Shown piece after piece: positions 24,703 to 32,709 of a stretch of DNA of 64,000 nucleotides (within the stretch, counting starts at the first letter, position 1; each line of letters opens with the position of its first letter). The DNA is taken from assembly GCF_963974575.1 (NCBI RefSeq), contig NZ_CAXBBQ010000011.1:1-64000 (forward strand), given 5' to 3'. A program made the position numbers and the translations under genes. The notes under the pieces are model-generated. The model searched no databases, was not told the origin of the DNA, and saw only the letters and a program-made list of their open reading frames with translations. This stretch comes from Sphingosinicella sp963974575. GTDB taxonomy: Bacteria > Pseudomonadota > Alphaproteobacteria > Sphingomonadales > Sphingomonadaceae.

Positions 24703-25290
24703 ATGTCAATACAACGGAAAAGACTGAGCCCCGAAGACAGCCGCGCCGCCGCGGTTCAGGCCGCGCGTGAAATCCTGATCGAGGCGGGGCCGCAGGCGGT
24801 GACGCTGAAAGCCGTGGCGGGCCGCATCGGGCGCACGCACGCGAACCTGCTGCACCATTTCGGATCGGCGGCGGGGCTGCAGAAGGCGCTCATCGAATCG
24901 CTCGCGGACTCGGTGACGGCACAAATCGGCGAGGCCGTGCTGCGCGCCCGCGCGGAAGGCAACGACCCGCGCGAGGTGGTGGACCTCACCTTCGACGCGT
25001 TCGATCGCGGCGGCGGCGCGCTCGCGAGCTGGATGGTGCTTTCGGGAAACGAAGACGCGCTGAACCCGATCCTGGAGGCGATCCACCGCCTCGTCGACAA
25101 GCTCGGCGAAGGCCATGACACCGCTGACGCCCCGATCGCGGAGCAGACGCTGTCGCTGGTGCTCACCGCGCTTGGAAATGCGCTCCTTGGAGGGCCGATG
25201 GCTGCCGCGCTCGGGCTCCCCCGCGAAAAGGCGCGGGAGATCGCGGCAAACCAACTTCGCGCGTCGATTGCGGCGCGGCGGGAAAACTAG
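24703..25290 (+). CDS. TetR-family transcriptional regulator
   Basis: A 195-residue regulator. The N-terminal helix-turn-helix (about 14-60) reads AAREILIEAGPQAVTLKAVA, then IGRTHANLLHHFGSAAGLQ. The C-terminal ligand domain is helical and not recognisable further. It probably controls itself and the divergent ferritin-like gene; the shared 42-base gap holds ACA-TTGG-TGT, a short candidate half-site pair. The start ATG directly precedes SIQRKRLSPED. Its stop overlaps the convergent ybaB gene by four bases. Confidence 0.88.
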   Translation: MSIQRKRLSPEDSRAAAVQAAREILIEAGPQAVTLKAVAGRIGRTHANLLHHFGSAAGLQKALIESLADSVTAQIGEAVLRARAEGNDPREVVDLTFDAFDRGGGALASWMVLSGNEDALNPILEAIHRLVDKLGEGHDTADAPIAEQTLSLVLTALGNALLGGPMAAALGLPREKAREIAANQLRASIAARREN

Positions 25291-25610
25291 AACGGAAGCT
25301 TGAAGCCCGGCGGCAGCGGCAGCGCCGACTGCATCTTCTGCATTTCCTCGTTGGAGGCAGCGTCCGCCTTGGCGCGCGCGTCGTTGAACGCGGCGGCGAG
25401 CAGGTCTTCCAGCATTTCCTTGTCGTCCGGCACGAGCAGCGACGGATCGATGTCGATCTTGATAATGCGGCCCTTGGCGCTGGCGCGCACGTTCACGAGG
25501 CCGCCGCCGGCTGTACCCATCACTTCGATGGTATCGAGCTTGGCCTGCGCCTTCTGCAGCTCTTCCTGCACGTTCTGCGCGGCCTTCATGATGTCCTGAA
25601 GGTTCTTCAC
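25287..25610 (-). CDS. YbaB/EbfC-family nucleoid-associated protein
   Basis: A 107-residue protein that forms a small homodimer and binds DNA without strict sequence preference. MKNLQDIMKAAQNVQEELQK opens the coiled-coil helix, and GTAGGGLVNVRASAKGRI is the conserved beta-hairpin. The GTG start overlaps the dnaX stop (GTGA), so the two are translationally coupled. The order SRP RNA-dnaX-ybaB is conserved widely; recR, often next, is absent here. Confidence 0.93.
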   Translation of the reverse strand: MKNLQDIMKAAQNVQEELQKAQAKLDTIEVMGTAGGGLVNVRASAKGRIIKIDIDPSLLVPDDKEMLEDLLAAAFNDARAKADAASNEEMQKMQSALPLPPGFKLPF

Positions 25611-27235
25611 TGCGCGCTCCTTGATGATTCGGTTTCGGTTGGGTCGTCGATCTCATAGTCGACGAGTTCAGCGTCGGGGAAGACCTCGAACACCGCGCGC
25701 ACTGCCGGATCGGCCATAACGCGTGCCCGCTTCGCCGCCGCTTCGGCTTCGGCCTGCGCCTTCAGGCTCGGCATTCCGGGCGAGGTGGTGAGCGTCACCG
25801 TCCAGCGCTCGCCCGTCCATTCCTTCAGACACGCACCGAGCCGCGAGGCGAAGTCGGCGGGCGCGTCCCCGGCGTTCAGTTCGATCGTCGGCGGCGCGTA
25901 GCGCAGCAGCTGGCAGCGGTCGTGGAGGATGGTTTCGAGCACCGATTCATGCCCGTCCTCGAACATCTTCACGAACGCCTTGAAGTCGCGCGGCGCCGCC
26001 TTGAACGCCGAAGGTGCCGACGGCGGCGGCGGTCGTAGTTCGGTGGGCGCGGACGGCGCGCTCCCCTCCCCGCGCGGCTCGGCGAGCAGGCGGCGCACGA
26101 GGTCGCCCGGATCGGGCAGCGTCGAGGCGTGGATGATCCGAAGCAGCGCCATTTCGGCCGCCTGCATCGGCATCGGCGCGCTGCGGATTTCGGAAAGCCC
26201 CTTGAGCAGAAGCTGCCACAGCCGGTGCAGAACCGGGGCGCCGAGGCTTGCCGCCCAGTCGGAAACGGCGGTGCGCTCCTCTTCGGACATCGCCGCGTCG
26301 GGCGCGCCCGTCACCTGTGCGCGGGTGACGCCGTGGACGAGTTCGAGCAGCGCTTCGAACAGCGCATCGGGGCTGGTGCCGAGCGCATATTGCGCGGCGA
26401 GGTTGTCGAGCGCGGCCTTGCCGTCCCCGCCGATCAGCGCGGCGAGAAGCTCGCGCGTGCGGCTGCGGTCGGAAAGCCCGAGCATGTCGCGCACGTCCTG
26501 CGCGGCCACCTTGCCATGGCCGTGCGCGAGCGCCTGGTCGAGGATCGAGAGCCCGTCGCGCACCGAACCTTCGGCTGCGCGCGCGATCAGCTGCAGCGCC
26601 TCGTCCTCGATCTCGGCGCCTTCTTTCGCGGTGATGCCGCCGAAGTGCGACGCGAGCAGTTCGGTCGGGATGCGTTTCAGGTCGAAGCGTTGGCAGCGCG
26701 ACAACACCGTCACCGGCACCTTCTGGATTTCCGTCGTCGCGAAGATGAACTTCACGTGGCTCGGCGGCTCCTCCAGCGTCTTCAAAAGCGCGTTGAAGGC
26801 GTTGCGCGACAGCATGTGCACTTCGTCGATGATATAGATCTTGTAGCGCGCCGAAACCGCCGCATAGCGCGCCGCCTCGATGATCTCGCGCACATCGTCG
26901 ACGCCCGTGCGCGAGGCCGCGTCCATCTCAATCACGTCGATGTGCCGCGATTCGGAGATCGCGACGCACGGCTCGCAGACGTTGCACGGGCTGATCGTCG
27001 CCCCGCCCTCGCCGTCCGGCCCGATGCAGTTCAGGGACTTCGCGAGCAGCCGCGCGGTCGAGGTCTTGCCCACCCCGCGCACGCCGGTCAGCAGGAACGC
27101 ATGGGCAAGTCGGTCGCTGGCAATGGCGTTCGCCAGCGTTTTCACCATCGCATCCTGCCCGATGAGCGTATCGAAGCCCTGCGGACGGTATTTGCGCGCG
27201 AGAACGCGGTAGGGTTCGGGAATCAGTTCAGACAT
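25607..27235 (-). CDS. dnaX: DNA polymerase III subunits gamma and tau
   Basis: A 542-residue clamp-loader ATPase. RVLARKYRPQGFDTLIGQD starts the AAA+ domain. Walker A is GVRGVGKTSTAR (about 47-58), a Cys4 zinc module follows, and HMLSRNAFNALLKTLEEPP is the conserved box. The region after about 370 is proline/alanine-rich with a tau-type C terminus that contacts the polymerase. The start MSELIPEPY avoids 12 unrelated leading residues. No programmed frameshift signal was looked for in detail. It is transcribed after the SRP RNA. Confidence 0.96.
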   Translation of the reverse strand: MSELIPEPYRVLARKYRPQGFDTLIGQDAMVKTLANAIASDRLAHAFLLTGVRGVGKTSTARLLAKSLNCIGPDGEGGATISPCNVCEPCVAISESRHIDVIEMDAASRTGVDDVREIIEAARYAAVSARYKIYIIDEVHMLSRNAFNALLKTLEEPPSHVKFIFATTEIQKVPVTVLSRCQRFDLKRIPTELLASHFGGITAKEGAEIEDEALQLIARAAEGSVRDGLSILDQALAHGHGKVAAQDVRDMLGLSDRSRTRELLAALIGGDGKAALDNLAAQYALGTSPDALFEALLELVHGVTRAQVTGAPDAAMSEEERTAVSDWAASLGAPVLHRLWQLLLKGLSEIRSAPMPMQAAEMALLRIIHASTLPDPGDLVRRLLAEPRGEGSAPSAPTELRPPPPSAPSAFKAAPRDFKAFVKMFEDGHESVLETILHDRCQLLRYAPPTIELNAGDAPADFASRLGACLKEWTGERWTVTLTTSPGMPSLKAQAEAEAAAKRARVMADPAVRAVFEVFPDAELVDYEIDDPTETESSRSAQ

Positions 27236-27304
27236 CGCGCGCAAAGTGGCCGCTGGGCGGCAGGGGCGCAAGGCCGCTTAGGGCCGCTGATGTCGATTGA
27301 GGGT

Positions 27305-27393
27305 GGGAGCCGGAACGACCCGTGCGAAAATCGTTACGGCTGCTTCCTTCCGGACCTGACCGGGTTGGCGACGCGCCCGTCCGCCCGACTCCC
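27305..27393 (-). ncRNA. ffs: Signal recognition particle 4.5S-type RNA
   Basis: On the minus strand GTCAGGTCCGGAAGGAAGCA is the invariant SRP domain IV apical loop. The ends close through GGGAG (27393-27389) with CTCCC (27309-27305), and inner stems pair GGACGGG with the CCCGTGCG side. The RNA is about 90 bases, the short bacterial form that binds Ffh. It lies 70 bases upstream of dnaX. The exact ends may differ by a few bases. Confidence 0.93.
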
Positions 27394-27488
27394 GGCGCGC
27401 ATATGGCGCGGGGGGATGCGGAAAGCAAGTCCAGGGCCTCCCACCCTTCGGCATTCATACCTGCGCAGGTGATACGACAAGGGTCGCC

Positions 27489-27800
27489 TCAACCAATCGA
27501 TGGAGTTTCATTGTTGAACACCTCCAAGACCGTCCCATAACCGATAAGATGATTTGGCCCCTCATAAAGAGCCCAGCGCATCCCTGTGGCGAGTGGCGGC
27601 ACGCTTTCGGGTACAAATCTAACAACGCAATCGATGGTATTTCCGGGAAAGAGAAGTGCTTGAGCATTCTGCCGCACTTCGCCAATCGAAAAGCTGTCAG
27701 CGGTTGCAAACTTATGATTAGGTCGAAAGCTACCTCGTAGAGGGTCAAGCCGCCCACCGTCCATCGACGACAGAAGTTCGATACGGGCGCGGATTTCCAT
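27489..27800 (-). CDS. Orphan EF-Tu C-terminal-like beta-barrel domain protein
   Basis: A 103-residue protein resembling domain III of elongation factor Tu without the GTPase part. It shows RARIELLSSMDGGRLDPLRG, the segment FRPNHKF (compare the YRPQF segment of EF-Tu), LLFPGNTIDCVVRFV and RWALYEGPNHLIGYGTVLEV. It cannot be a translation factor. Small stand-alone copies of this barrel exist in many bacteria with no known role. The gene looks more AT-rich than its neighbours and lacks a clear ribosome binding site, so it may be imported. It stands alone between the SRP RNA and nudC. Confidence 0.7.
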   Translation of the reverse strand: MEIRARIELLSSMDGGRLDPLRGSFRPNHKFATADSFSIGEVRQNAQALLFPGNTIDCVVRFVPESVPPLATGMRWALYEGPNHLIGYGTVLEVFNNETPSIG

Positions 27801-27907
27801 TCTTGGAGTCTACCAAGGAGAGGTCGGCTTTCCACCTGCTTTTGCAAAAAGATTGTCTAACACTCCCCAGTTGCACCACGCCACCCGCCGTGCTTTGTCC
27901 TCCCGCG

Positions 27908-28807
27908 ATGACCGACCTTTTCGCACCCCGCTTCCCCCTCGCCCGCACCGGCCTCATCGGCTCCCCCATCGAGCGGGACGACCGCATCCAGCGCAGCCCG
28001 GAGACGCTTTGGGCGGCGCGGATGCATCCCGGCGCGCGGTGGATGGTGCTCGATGGGCTCAATCCGCTGATCGACGAGGACGGGCCGGATATCACGTGGC
28101 TGCGCCGGTCTGAAGTGCCGGAGGCTGTGGTCGAGGTTTATCTCGGCCTTGAGGACGGCAGCCCGCGCTTCGCGGTGGGCGCGAGCGCGGCGGGGCTGCC
28201 GGGGACGCCTCTCGATGCGCGCCGCGCCGCGATGCGGATGGATGATGGCCGCGCGGCGATCATCGCGCAGGCGCGCTCGCTGATCGATTGGCACCAGCGC
28301 CACGGCTTCTGCGCCAATTGCGGCGCGCCGACGGAGATGGTGAAGGCCGGTTACGGGCGCAACTGTGGCAGTTGCAACGCCGAGCATTTCCCGCGCACTG
28401 ACCCCGTCGTCATCATGCTCGCGGTAGACGGCGACCGCGTGCTGCTCGGCCGTCAGTCGCGCTTTCCGCAAGGATTCCTCTCCGCACTCGCTGGTTTCGT
28501 TGAGGCGGGCGAGTGCTTCGAAGACGCCGTGCGCCGCGAAATTCGCGAGGAAGCGGGCATTCTCACCGGGCGCGTCGCCTATGTGGCGAGCCAGCCGTGG
28601 CCCTTCCCTTCGAACCTGATGATCGGCTGCCTCGCCGAGGCGCTCTCCACCGAAATCAGCATCGACGAGGTGGAGATGGAGGAGGTGCGCTGGGTGACGC
28701 GGGAGGACTGCGTCGCGGCGCTCGCCGGAAACGGCAGTTTCACCGTGCCGCCGCCGATGGCGATTGCAAGGACCCTGCTGGAGACGTGGGTGGCGGCAAC
28801 CGCCTGA
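27908..28807 (+). CDS. nudC: NAD(+) diphosphatase / RNA decapping hydrolase NudC
   Basis: A 299-residue Nudix enzyme that splits NAD(H) into NMN(H) and AMP and can remove NAD caps from RNA. A zinc ribbon has CANCGAPTEM and CGSCNAEHFPRTDP (about 137-165). The Nudix box holds GFVEAGE and REIREEAGI (about 197-219). The class signature SQPWPFPSNLM (about 231-241) separates NudC from other Nudix proteins. The start MTDLFAP replaces a longer reading of 35 unrelated residues. It converges on the merR gene with stops seven bases apart. Confidence 0.93.
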   Translation: MTDLFAPRFPLARTGLIGSPIERDDRIQRSPETLWAARMHPGARWMVLDGLNPLIDEDGPDITWLRRSEVPEAVVEVYLGLEDGSPRFAVGASAAGLPGTPLDARRAAMRMDDGRAAIIAQARSLIDWHQRHGFCANCGAPTEMVKAGYGRNCGSCNAEHFPRTDPVVIMLAVDGDRVLLGRQSRFPQGFLSALAGFVEAGECFEDAVRREIREEAGILTGRVAYVASQPWPFPSNLMIGCLAEALSTEISIDEVEMEEVRWVTREDCVAALAGNGSFTVPPPMAIARTLLETWVAATA

Positions 28808-28819
28808 ACCCGTTCAGGC
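28802..28819. terminator. Small hairpin spanning both stop codons of nudC and the merR-type gene
   Basis: GCCTGAA (28802-28808), loop CCCG, TTCAGGC (28813-28819). Each arm contains one of the two convergent stop codons. No T-run follows on either strand, so its use as a bidirectional terminator is uncertain. Confidence 0.35.
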
Positions 28820-29242
28820 CTGCGCGAGTGCCCCGGCCAGGCGGTCGCGGATCGCACGCAGCGAGGTCACAAACGCCGCATCCACCGCAGTCGGCGGCGT
28901 GACCCGTGCGAAAAGTTCGCCGGGCGGCGGGCTTTCGGGCGGGCTCGTCACCGCCGGAGACACGGGAAGCGTCGCGGGCTCCGCGAGCAGACCTTTCGCG
29001 CCTTTGTCCTTCAGGAGCTTCTGCACGCCCTTGATCGTGTAGCCGTCCGTGTAGAGCAGGCGGTTGATCGCGCGCAGAAGCTCAACGTCTTCAGGGCGAT
29101 AATAACGCCGGTTTCCACCGCGCTTTAACGGCTTCACCGCCGGAAAGCGCGTTTCCCAGAAGCGGAGGACATGCTGTGGCACGCCGATCGTTTCGGCGAC
29201 CTCGCTGATGGTGCGAAAGGCGTCGGCGCTCTTGTCCGCCAT
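28814..29242 (-). CDS. MerR-family transcriptional regulator
   Basis: A 142-residue protein. The N-terminal winged helix-turn-helix (about 11-78) reads TISEVAETIGVPQHVLRFWE, then the wing RGGNRRYYRPEDVELLRAIN. A proline-rich linker and a short C-terminal helix follow; there is no metal-sensing Cys set. It resembles the MerR-like gene found after ihfA in many alphaproteobacteria. Its start codon overlaps the ihfA stop by one base (TGATG), making it the last gene of the rpmF-plsX-fabH-ihfA operon. Its target is unknown. Confidence 0.88.
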   Translation of the reverse strand: MADKSADAFRTISEVAETIGVPQHVLRFWETRFPAVKPLKRGGNRRYYRPEDVELLRAINRLLYTDGYTIKGVQKLLKDKGAKGLLAEPATLPVSPAVTSPPESPPPGELFARVTPPTAVDAAFVTSLRAIRDRLAGALAQA

Positions 29243-29541
29243 CACGCGCCTTCGTTGATGCGTTCGCGCAGGATCTGGCTGGGGCGGAAGGTGAGCACGC
29301 GGCGCGGCTCGATCGGCACTTCTTCGCCCGTCTTGGGGTTGCGGCCGATGCGGCGGTTCTTGTCGCGCAGGATGAAGCTGCCGAACGAGGAGATCTTCAC
29401 GTTCTCGCCCGCGATCAGCGCGTCCGACACCTTGTCGAGCACGGTTTCGACAAGCTGCGAGGACTCGGCACGGGACAGGCCGATGGCGCTGTGGACCGCC
29501 TCGCCAAGCTCGGCGCGCGTCAATGTCGAAGACTTGTCCAT
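29242..29541 (-). CDS. ihfA: Integration host factor subunit alpha
   Basis: A 99-residue HU-fold protein that forms the IHF heterodimer and bends DNA at specific sites. LTRAELGEAVHSAIGLSR begins the helical part. FGSFILRDKNRRIGRNPKTG and PIEPRRVLTFRPSQILRERI are typical of the alpha subunit, including the intercalating proline region. The start MDKSS is chosen over a reading 13 residues longer. IHF is also a likely helper for the island integrase at the left of the window, though that is inference. Confidence 0.93.
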   Translation of the reverse strand: MDKSSTLTRAELGEAVHSAIGLSRAESSQLVETVLDKVSDALIAGENVKISSFGSFILRDKNRRIGRNPKTGEEVPIEPRRVLTFRPSQILRERINEGA

Positions 29542-29603
29542 GATCCGCTCCTGCGCAGAAAACTTCAATGACCCCCGCATAATAGCGCAGTTTGTTGAAG
29601 AGT

Positions 29604-30587
29604 CTACCAGCGCAGCGCGGCGGCGCCCCAGGTGAAGCCGCCGCCCATCGCTTCAAGGAGCAACAGGTCGCCGGTCTTGATGCGGCCGTCGCGCACGGCG
29701 GTATCGAGCGCGAGCGGCACGGAGGCCGCCGACGTGTTGGCGTGCCGGTCGACGGTGATGACCACCTGGTCGATATCGAGCCCCAACTTCTTCGCCGTGC
29801 CTTCAAGGATGCGGAGGTTCGCCTGGTGCGGGATCAACCACGCCACGTCTTCGGATTTGCAGCCCGCCGCCTCCAGCGTCTCGGTCATCACCGAGGCGAG
29901 GTTGGTGACGGCGTGGCGGAACACTTCCTTGCCCTTCATGCGGACCTTGCCGACCGTTCCGGTCGAGGATGGGCCGCCGTCTACATAAAGGAGGCTGTTG
30001 TGACGGCCGTCGGCATGGAGCCGCGCGGCGAGGATACCGCGATCGTCTGCGTCGCCATTGCCTTCGGAGCGTTCGAGCACCACAGCGCCCGCGCCGTCGC
30101 CGAAGAGCACGCAGGTTGTGCGGTCTTCCCAATCGAGGAGCCGGCTGAACGTCTCCGCGCCGATCACGAGCGCGTGGCGCATCGTCCCAGCGCGCAGCAT
30201 CGCGTCCGCAACGGTGAGCGCGTAGAGGAAGCCGGAGCAGACCGCGGCGACGTCGAACGCAACGCAGTCGATGATGCCGAGCTTTTCCTGAACCGTGGTG
30301 GCGGTCGCTGGGAATGTCTGGTCGGGCGTTGCGGTGGCGACGATGATGAGGTCGATTTCCGAAGCTTCGCGCCATGCCGCCTTCAGCGCCGCGCGCGCTG
30401 CCGCGACCGCGAGATCGGAGGTGAATTCGCCCTCCGCCGCGATGTGGCGCTGGCGGATGCCCGAGCGCTCGACGATCCACTCGTCGCTGGTATCGACGGT
30501 TTCGGCCAGTTCGGCGTTGGAAACCACGCGCGCGGGCAGATAGCTGCCCGTGCCGGTGACGATGGTGCGCGCAACAGTTCCCGTCAT
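29604..30587 (-). CDS. fabH: 3-oxoacyl-[acyl-carrier-protein] synthase III
   Basis: A 327-residue ketosynthase that condenses acetyl-CoA with malonyl-ACP to start fatty acid synthesis. The triad is Cys in AAVCSGFLYAL (about 115), His in PHQANLRILEG (about 247) and Asn in RHANTSAASVP (about 277). DEWIVERSGIRQRHIA is the family's N-terminal signature. Its start overlaps the plsX stop by four bases, the classic plsX-fabH coupling. Confidence 0.97.
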   Translation of the reverse strand: MTGTVARTIVTGTGSYLPARVVSNAELAETVDTSDEWIVERSGIRQRHIAAEGEFTSDLAVAAARAALKAAWREASEIDLIIVATATPDQTFPATATTVQEKLGIIDCVAFDVAAVCSGFLYALTVADAMLRAGTMRHALVIGAETFSRLLDWEDRTTCVLFGDGAGAVVLERSEGNGDADDRGILAARLHADGRHNSLLYVDGGPSSTGTVGKVRMKGKEVFRHAVTNLASVMTETLEAAGCKSEDVAWLIPHQANLRILEGTAKKLGLDIDQVVITVDRHANTSAASVPLALDTAVRDGRIKTGDLLLLEAMGGGFTWGAAALRW

Positions 30588-31636
30588 TGCGCCGCCTGTA
30601 TCGTTTTGGGCGCGCTGCGATGCGCCTGGAAGTTGTCGAGATCCTCGCGGATGCGGTGGGCGATGTCGTCCACCACGAGATCGTGCGCGACGCGTATGGC
30701 GTTGGCGAAGCCCTGCGCGGTGGCGCCCCCATGGCTCTTCACGACGAGGCCGTTAAGCCCGAGGAAAACCGCGCCGTTGTGCGCGTTCGGATCGAGGTGG
30801 CTGCGCAGCGAGCGGAGCGCGCCGCGCGACATGAAGAACCCTGCCATCGAGAAAATGCTGCTCTTGAACGCGCGGGTGAGAAGCTCGACGACGAGGCGCG
30901 CGGTGCCTTCGGCCGTCTTGAGGGCGATATTGCCCGAAAAGCCGTCGCTGACGATAACGTCGACGTCGCCCCTGCCGATCTTGTCGCCCTCGACAAAGCC
31001 GGCGAACTGCATGGGAAGGTCTGCGGAGCGCAGCAGCGCGGCGGCGTGCTTCAACTCGTCGGTACCCTTGAGGTCTTCCTCGCCGATGTTGAGCAGCGCG
31101 ACACGCGGCGAGGCAAGGCCGAGCACGGTGCGCGCGAAGGCGGCGCCCATCACGGCGAACTGGACGAGGTTCTCGGCGTCGCACTCGGCATTGGCGCCGA
31201 GGTCGAGCATCACGGAATCGGTCTTGGCGGTCGGCAGCAGCGCGGCGAGCGCGGGCCGGTCGATGCCGGGCATGGTACGCAGGCCGAGCTTGGCGATCGC
31301 CATCAGCGCGCCGGTGTTCCCGGCAGAGACGGCGGCGTGCGCCTCCCCCGCCTTTACGGCGTCGACGGCAAGGCCCATCGAGGAATGGCGCGCGCGGCGG
31401 AGCACCTGGCTCGGCTTGTCGGTGCCGAGGATTTCGCCATCTGTATGGATGACGGCCGCGTCCTTCGCAACGAGCGGCGCTTTCGCCAGCTCGGCACGGA
31501 TCGCGTCCTCGCGACCATACAGCCGGAAGCGGATATTGGGGTGGCGCGTGCGTGCAATTTCGGCGGCGGCGATGGTCACTGCCGGACCGCCGTCGCCACC
31601 CATGACGTCAAGCGCGATGACAGGCGCGGCCGTCAT
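30584..31636 (-). CDS. plsX: Phosphate acyltransferase PlsX
   Basis: A 350-residue peripheral membrane enzyme that turns acyl-ACP into acyl-phosphate for phospholipid synthesis. IALDVMGGDGGP (about 7-18) is the conserved start. SAGNTGALMAIAKLGLRTMP, DLGANAECDAENLVQFAVMG and NIGEEDLKGTDE are further family blocks. It is located 30 bases after rpmF and overlaps fabH, so it links ribosome and lipid genes in one transcript. Confidence 0.97.
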   Translation of the reverse strand: MTAAPVIALDVMGGDGGPAVTIAAAEIARTRHPNIRFRLYGREDAIRAELAKAPLVAKDAAVIHTDGEILGTDKPSQVLRRARHSSMGLAVDAVKAGEAHAAVSAGNTGALMAIAKLGLRTMPGIDRPALAALLPTAKTDSVMLDLGANAECDAENLVQFAVMGAAFARTVLGLASPRVALLNIGEEDLKGTDELKHAAALLRSADLPMQFAGFVEGDKIGRGDVDVIVSDGFSGNIALKTAEGTARLVVELLTRAFKSSIFSMAGFFMSRGALRSLRSHLDPNAHNGAVFLGLNGLVVKSHGGATAQGFANAIRVAHDLVVDDIAHRIREDLDNFQAHRSAPKTIQAAQ

Positions 31637-31666
31637 CGGACACCCCCCAAAGCGTTGTCCACCGGT

Positions 31667-31846
31667 TTAGGCGCCGGCTTCGACAACCTCTCGACCGTTG
31701 TAGAAGCCGCAGGCTCCACACACGTTGTGCGGAAGCTTGAGCTCGCCGCAGTTCGGGCATTCCTGGAACGTCGTTGCGCTGAGCGCATGATGGCTACGAC
31801 GCATATTCCGCCGCGACGGCGAGGTTTTTCTCTTAGGGACAGCCAT
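31667..31846 (-). CDS. rpmF: 50S ribosomal protein L32
   Basis: This 59-residue protein reads MAVPKRKTSPSRRNMRRSHH at its start, the standard L32 N terminus. The zinc ribbon is CPNCGELKLPHNVCGACGFY, with four Cys. It lies directly upstream of plsX, the order seen in most proteobacteria. The family and reading frame are unambiguous despite the short length. Confidence 0.97.
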   Translation of the reverse strand: MAVPKRKTSPSRRNMRRSHHALSATTFQECPNCGELKLPHNVCGACGFYNGREVVEAGA

Positions 31847-32004
31847 GCGGCACCTGTTACTTTCAACGTGGATTTTCGTGTACCAGCCAGCCTTTCAGGA
31901 CAATAGAAATTGCCCCGGAAACCCGCCGGATTCGGTTGAGCGCGCGAACATAGCGATTCACCGCCGCGATGCAAGTGGGCTTTCTGTTGCACGGTTCGTC
32001 TATA

Positions 32005-32676
32005 TCAGGCGCGCGCCAGAACCGCATCCGCGACGAACGGATTCGATTGCCGCTCCTGCCCGAACGTGGACATCGGGCCGTGCCCCGGCACGAACGCGGT
32101 CTCGTCGCCGAGCGGCCAGAGCTGCGTGCGGATCGAGTCGATCAGCGCCTGGTGGTTGCCCTTCGGAAAGTCCGTGCGGCCGATAGACCCCTGGAACAGC
32201 ACGTCGCCGACGATGGCGAGGCGGCTTTCGGGATGATGGAAGATCACGTGGCCAGGCGTATGGCCGGGGCAGTGATAAACGTTGAGCGTCAGCTCGCCCA
32301 CCGTCACGCTGTCGCCGCCGGAAAGCCAACGGTCGGGCGTGAACGAGGCAGCGCCGGTGATGCCGTATTGCTGGCCGACGCTGCTTGCCATGTCGATCCA
32401 GAACTTGTCGTCGGGGTGCGGCCCCTCGATCGGCACGCCGAGTTCGGCAGCAAGCACGCCCGTAAGCCCGCAGTGATCGATATGGCCGTGCGTCACCAGC
32501 AGCTTTTCGATGGTGACACCGTACTGCGCCGCCGCCGCTTTCAGCTTGTCGAGGTCGCCGCCCGGATCGACGAACGCGCCGCGCATGGTGCGCGTGCACC
32601 AGAGCAACGTGCAGTTCTGCTCCAGCGGCGTGACCGGAACGATCGCTGCGGCGAGGGGGCGAGACTCTGACGTCAT
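32005..32676 (-). CDS. Metallo-beta-lactamase-fold hydrolase, glyoxalase II-like
   Basis: A 223-residue protein with the MBL metal motif THGHIDHCG (HxHxDH, about 62-70), a second His in CPGHTPGHVIF (about 134-144), Asp in IVGDVLFQGSIGRTDF (about 154-169) and the last His in VPGHGPMSTFG (about 195-205). It is closest in build to the YcbL-type hydroxyacylglutathione hydrolase group, which act on thioesters of glutathione. The true substrate is unknown. It lies 33 bases downstream of the S9 peptidase on the same strand and may be co-transcribed. Confidence 0.9.
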   Translation of the reverse strand: MTSESRPLAAAIVPVTPLEQNCTLLWCTRTMRGAFVDPGGDLDKLKAAAAQYGVTIEKLLVTHGHIDHCGLTGVLAAELGVPIEGPHPDDKFWIDMASSVGQQYGITGAASFTPDRWLSGGDSVTVGELTLNVYHCPGHTPGHVIFHHPESRLAIVGDVLFQGSIGRTDFPKGNHQALIDSIRTQLWPLGDETAFVPGHGPMSTFGQERQSNPFVADAVLARA

Positions 32677-32709
32677 GCGCGCAGCAATGCGGCCCGCAAG
32701 GGTGGAATG

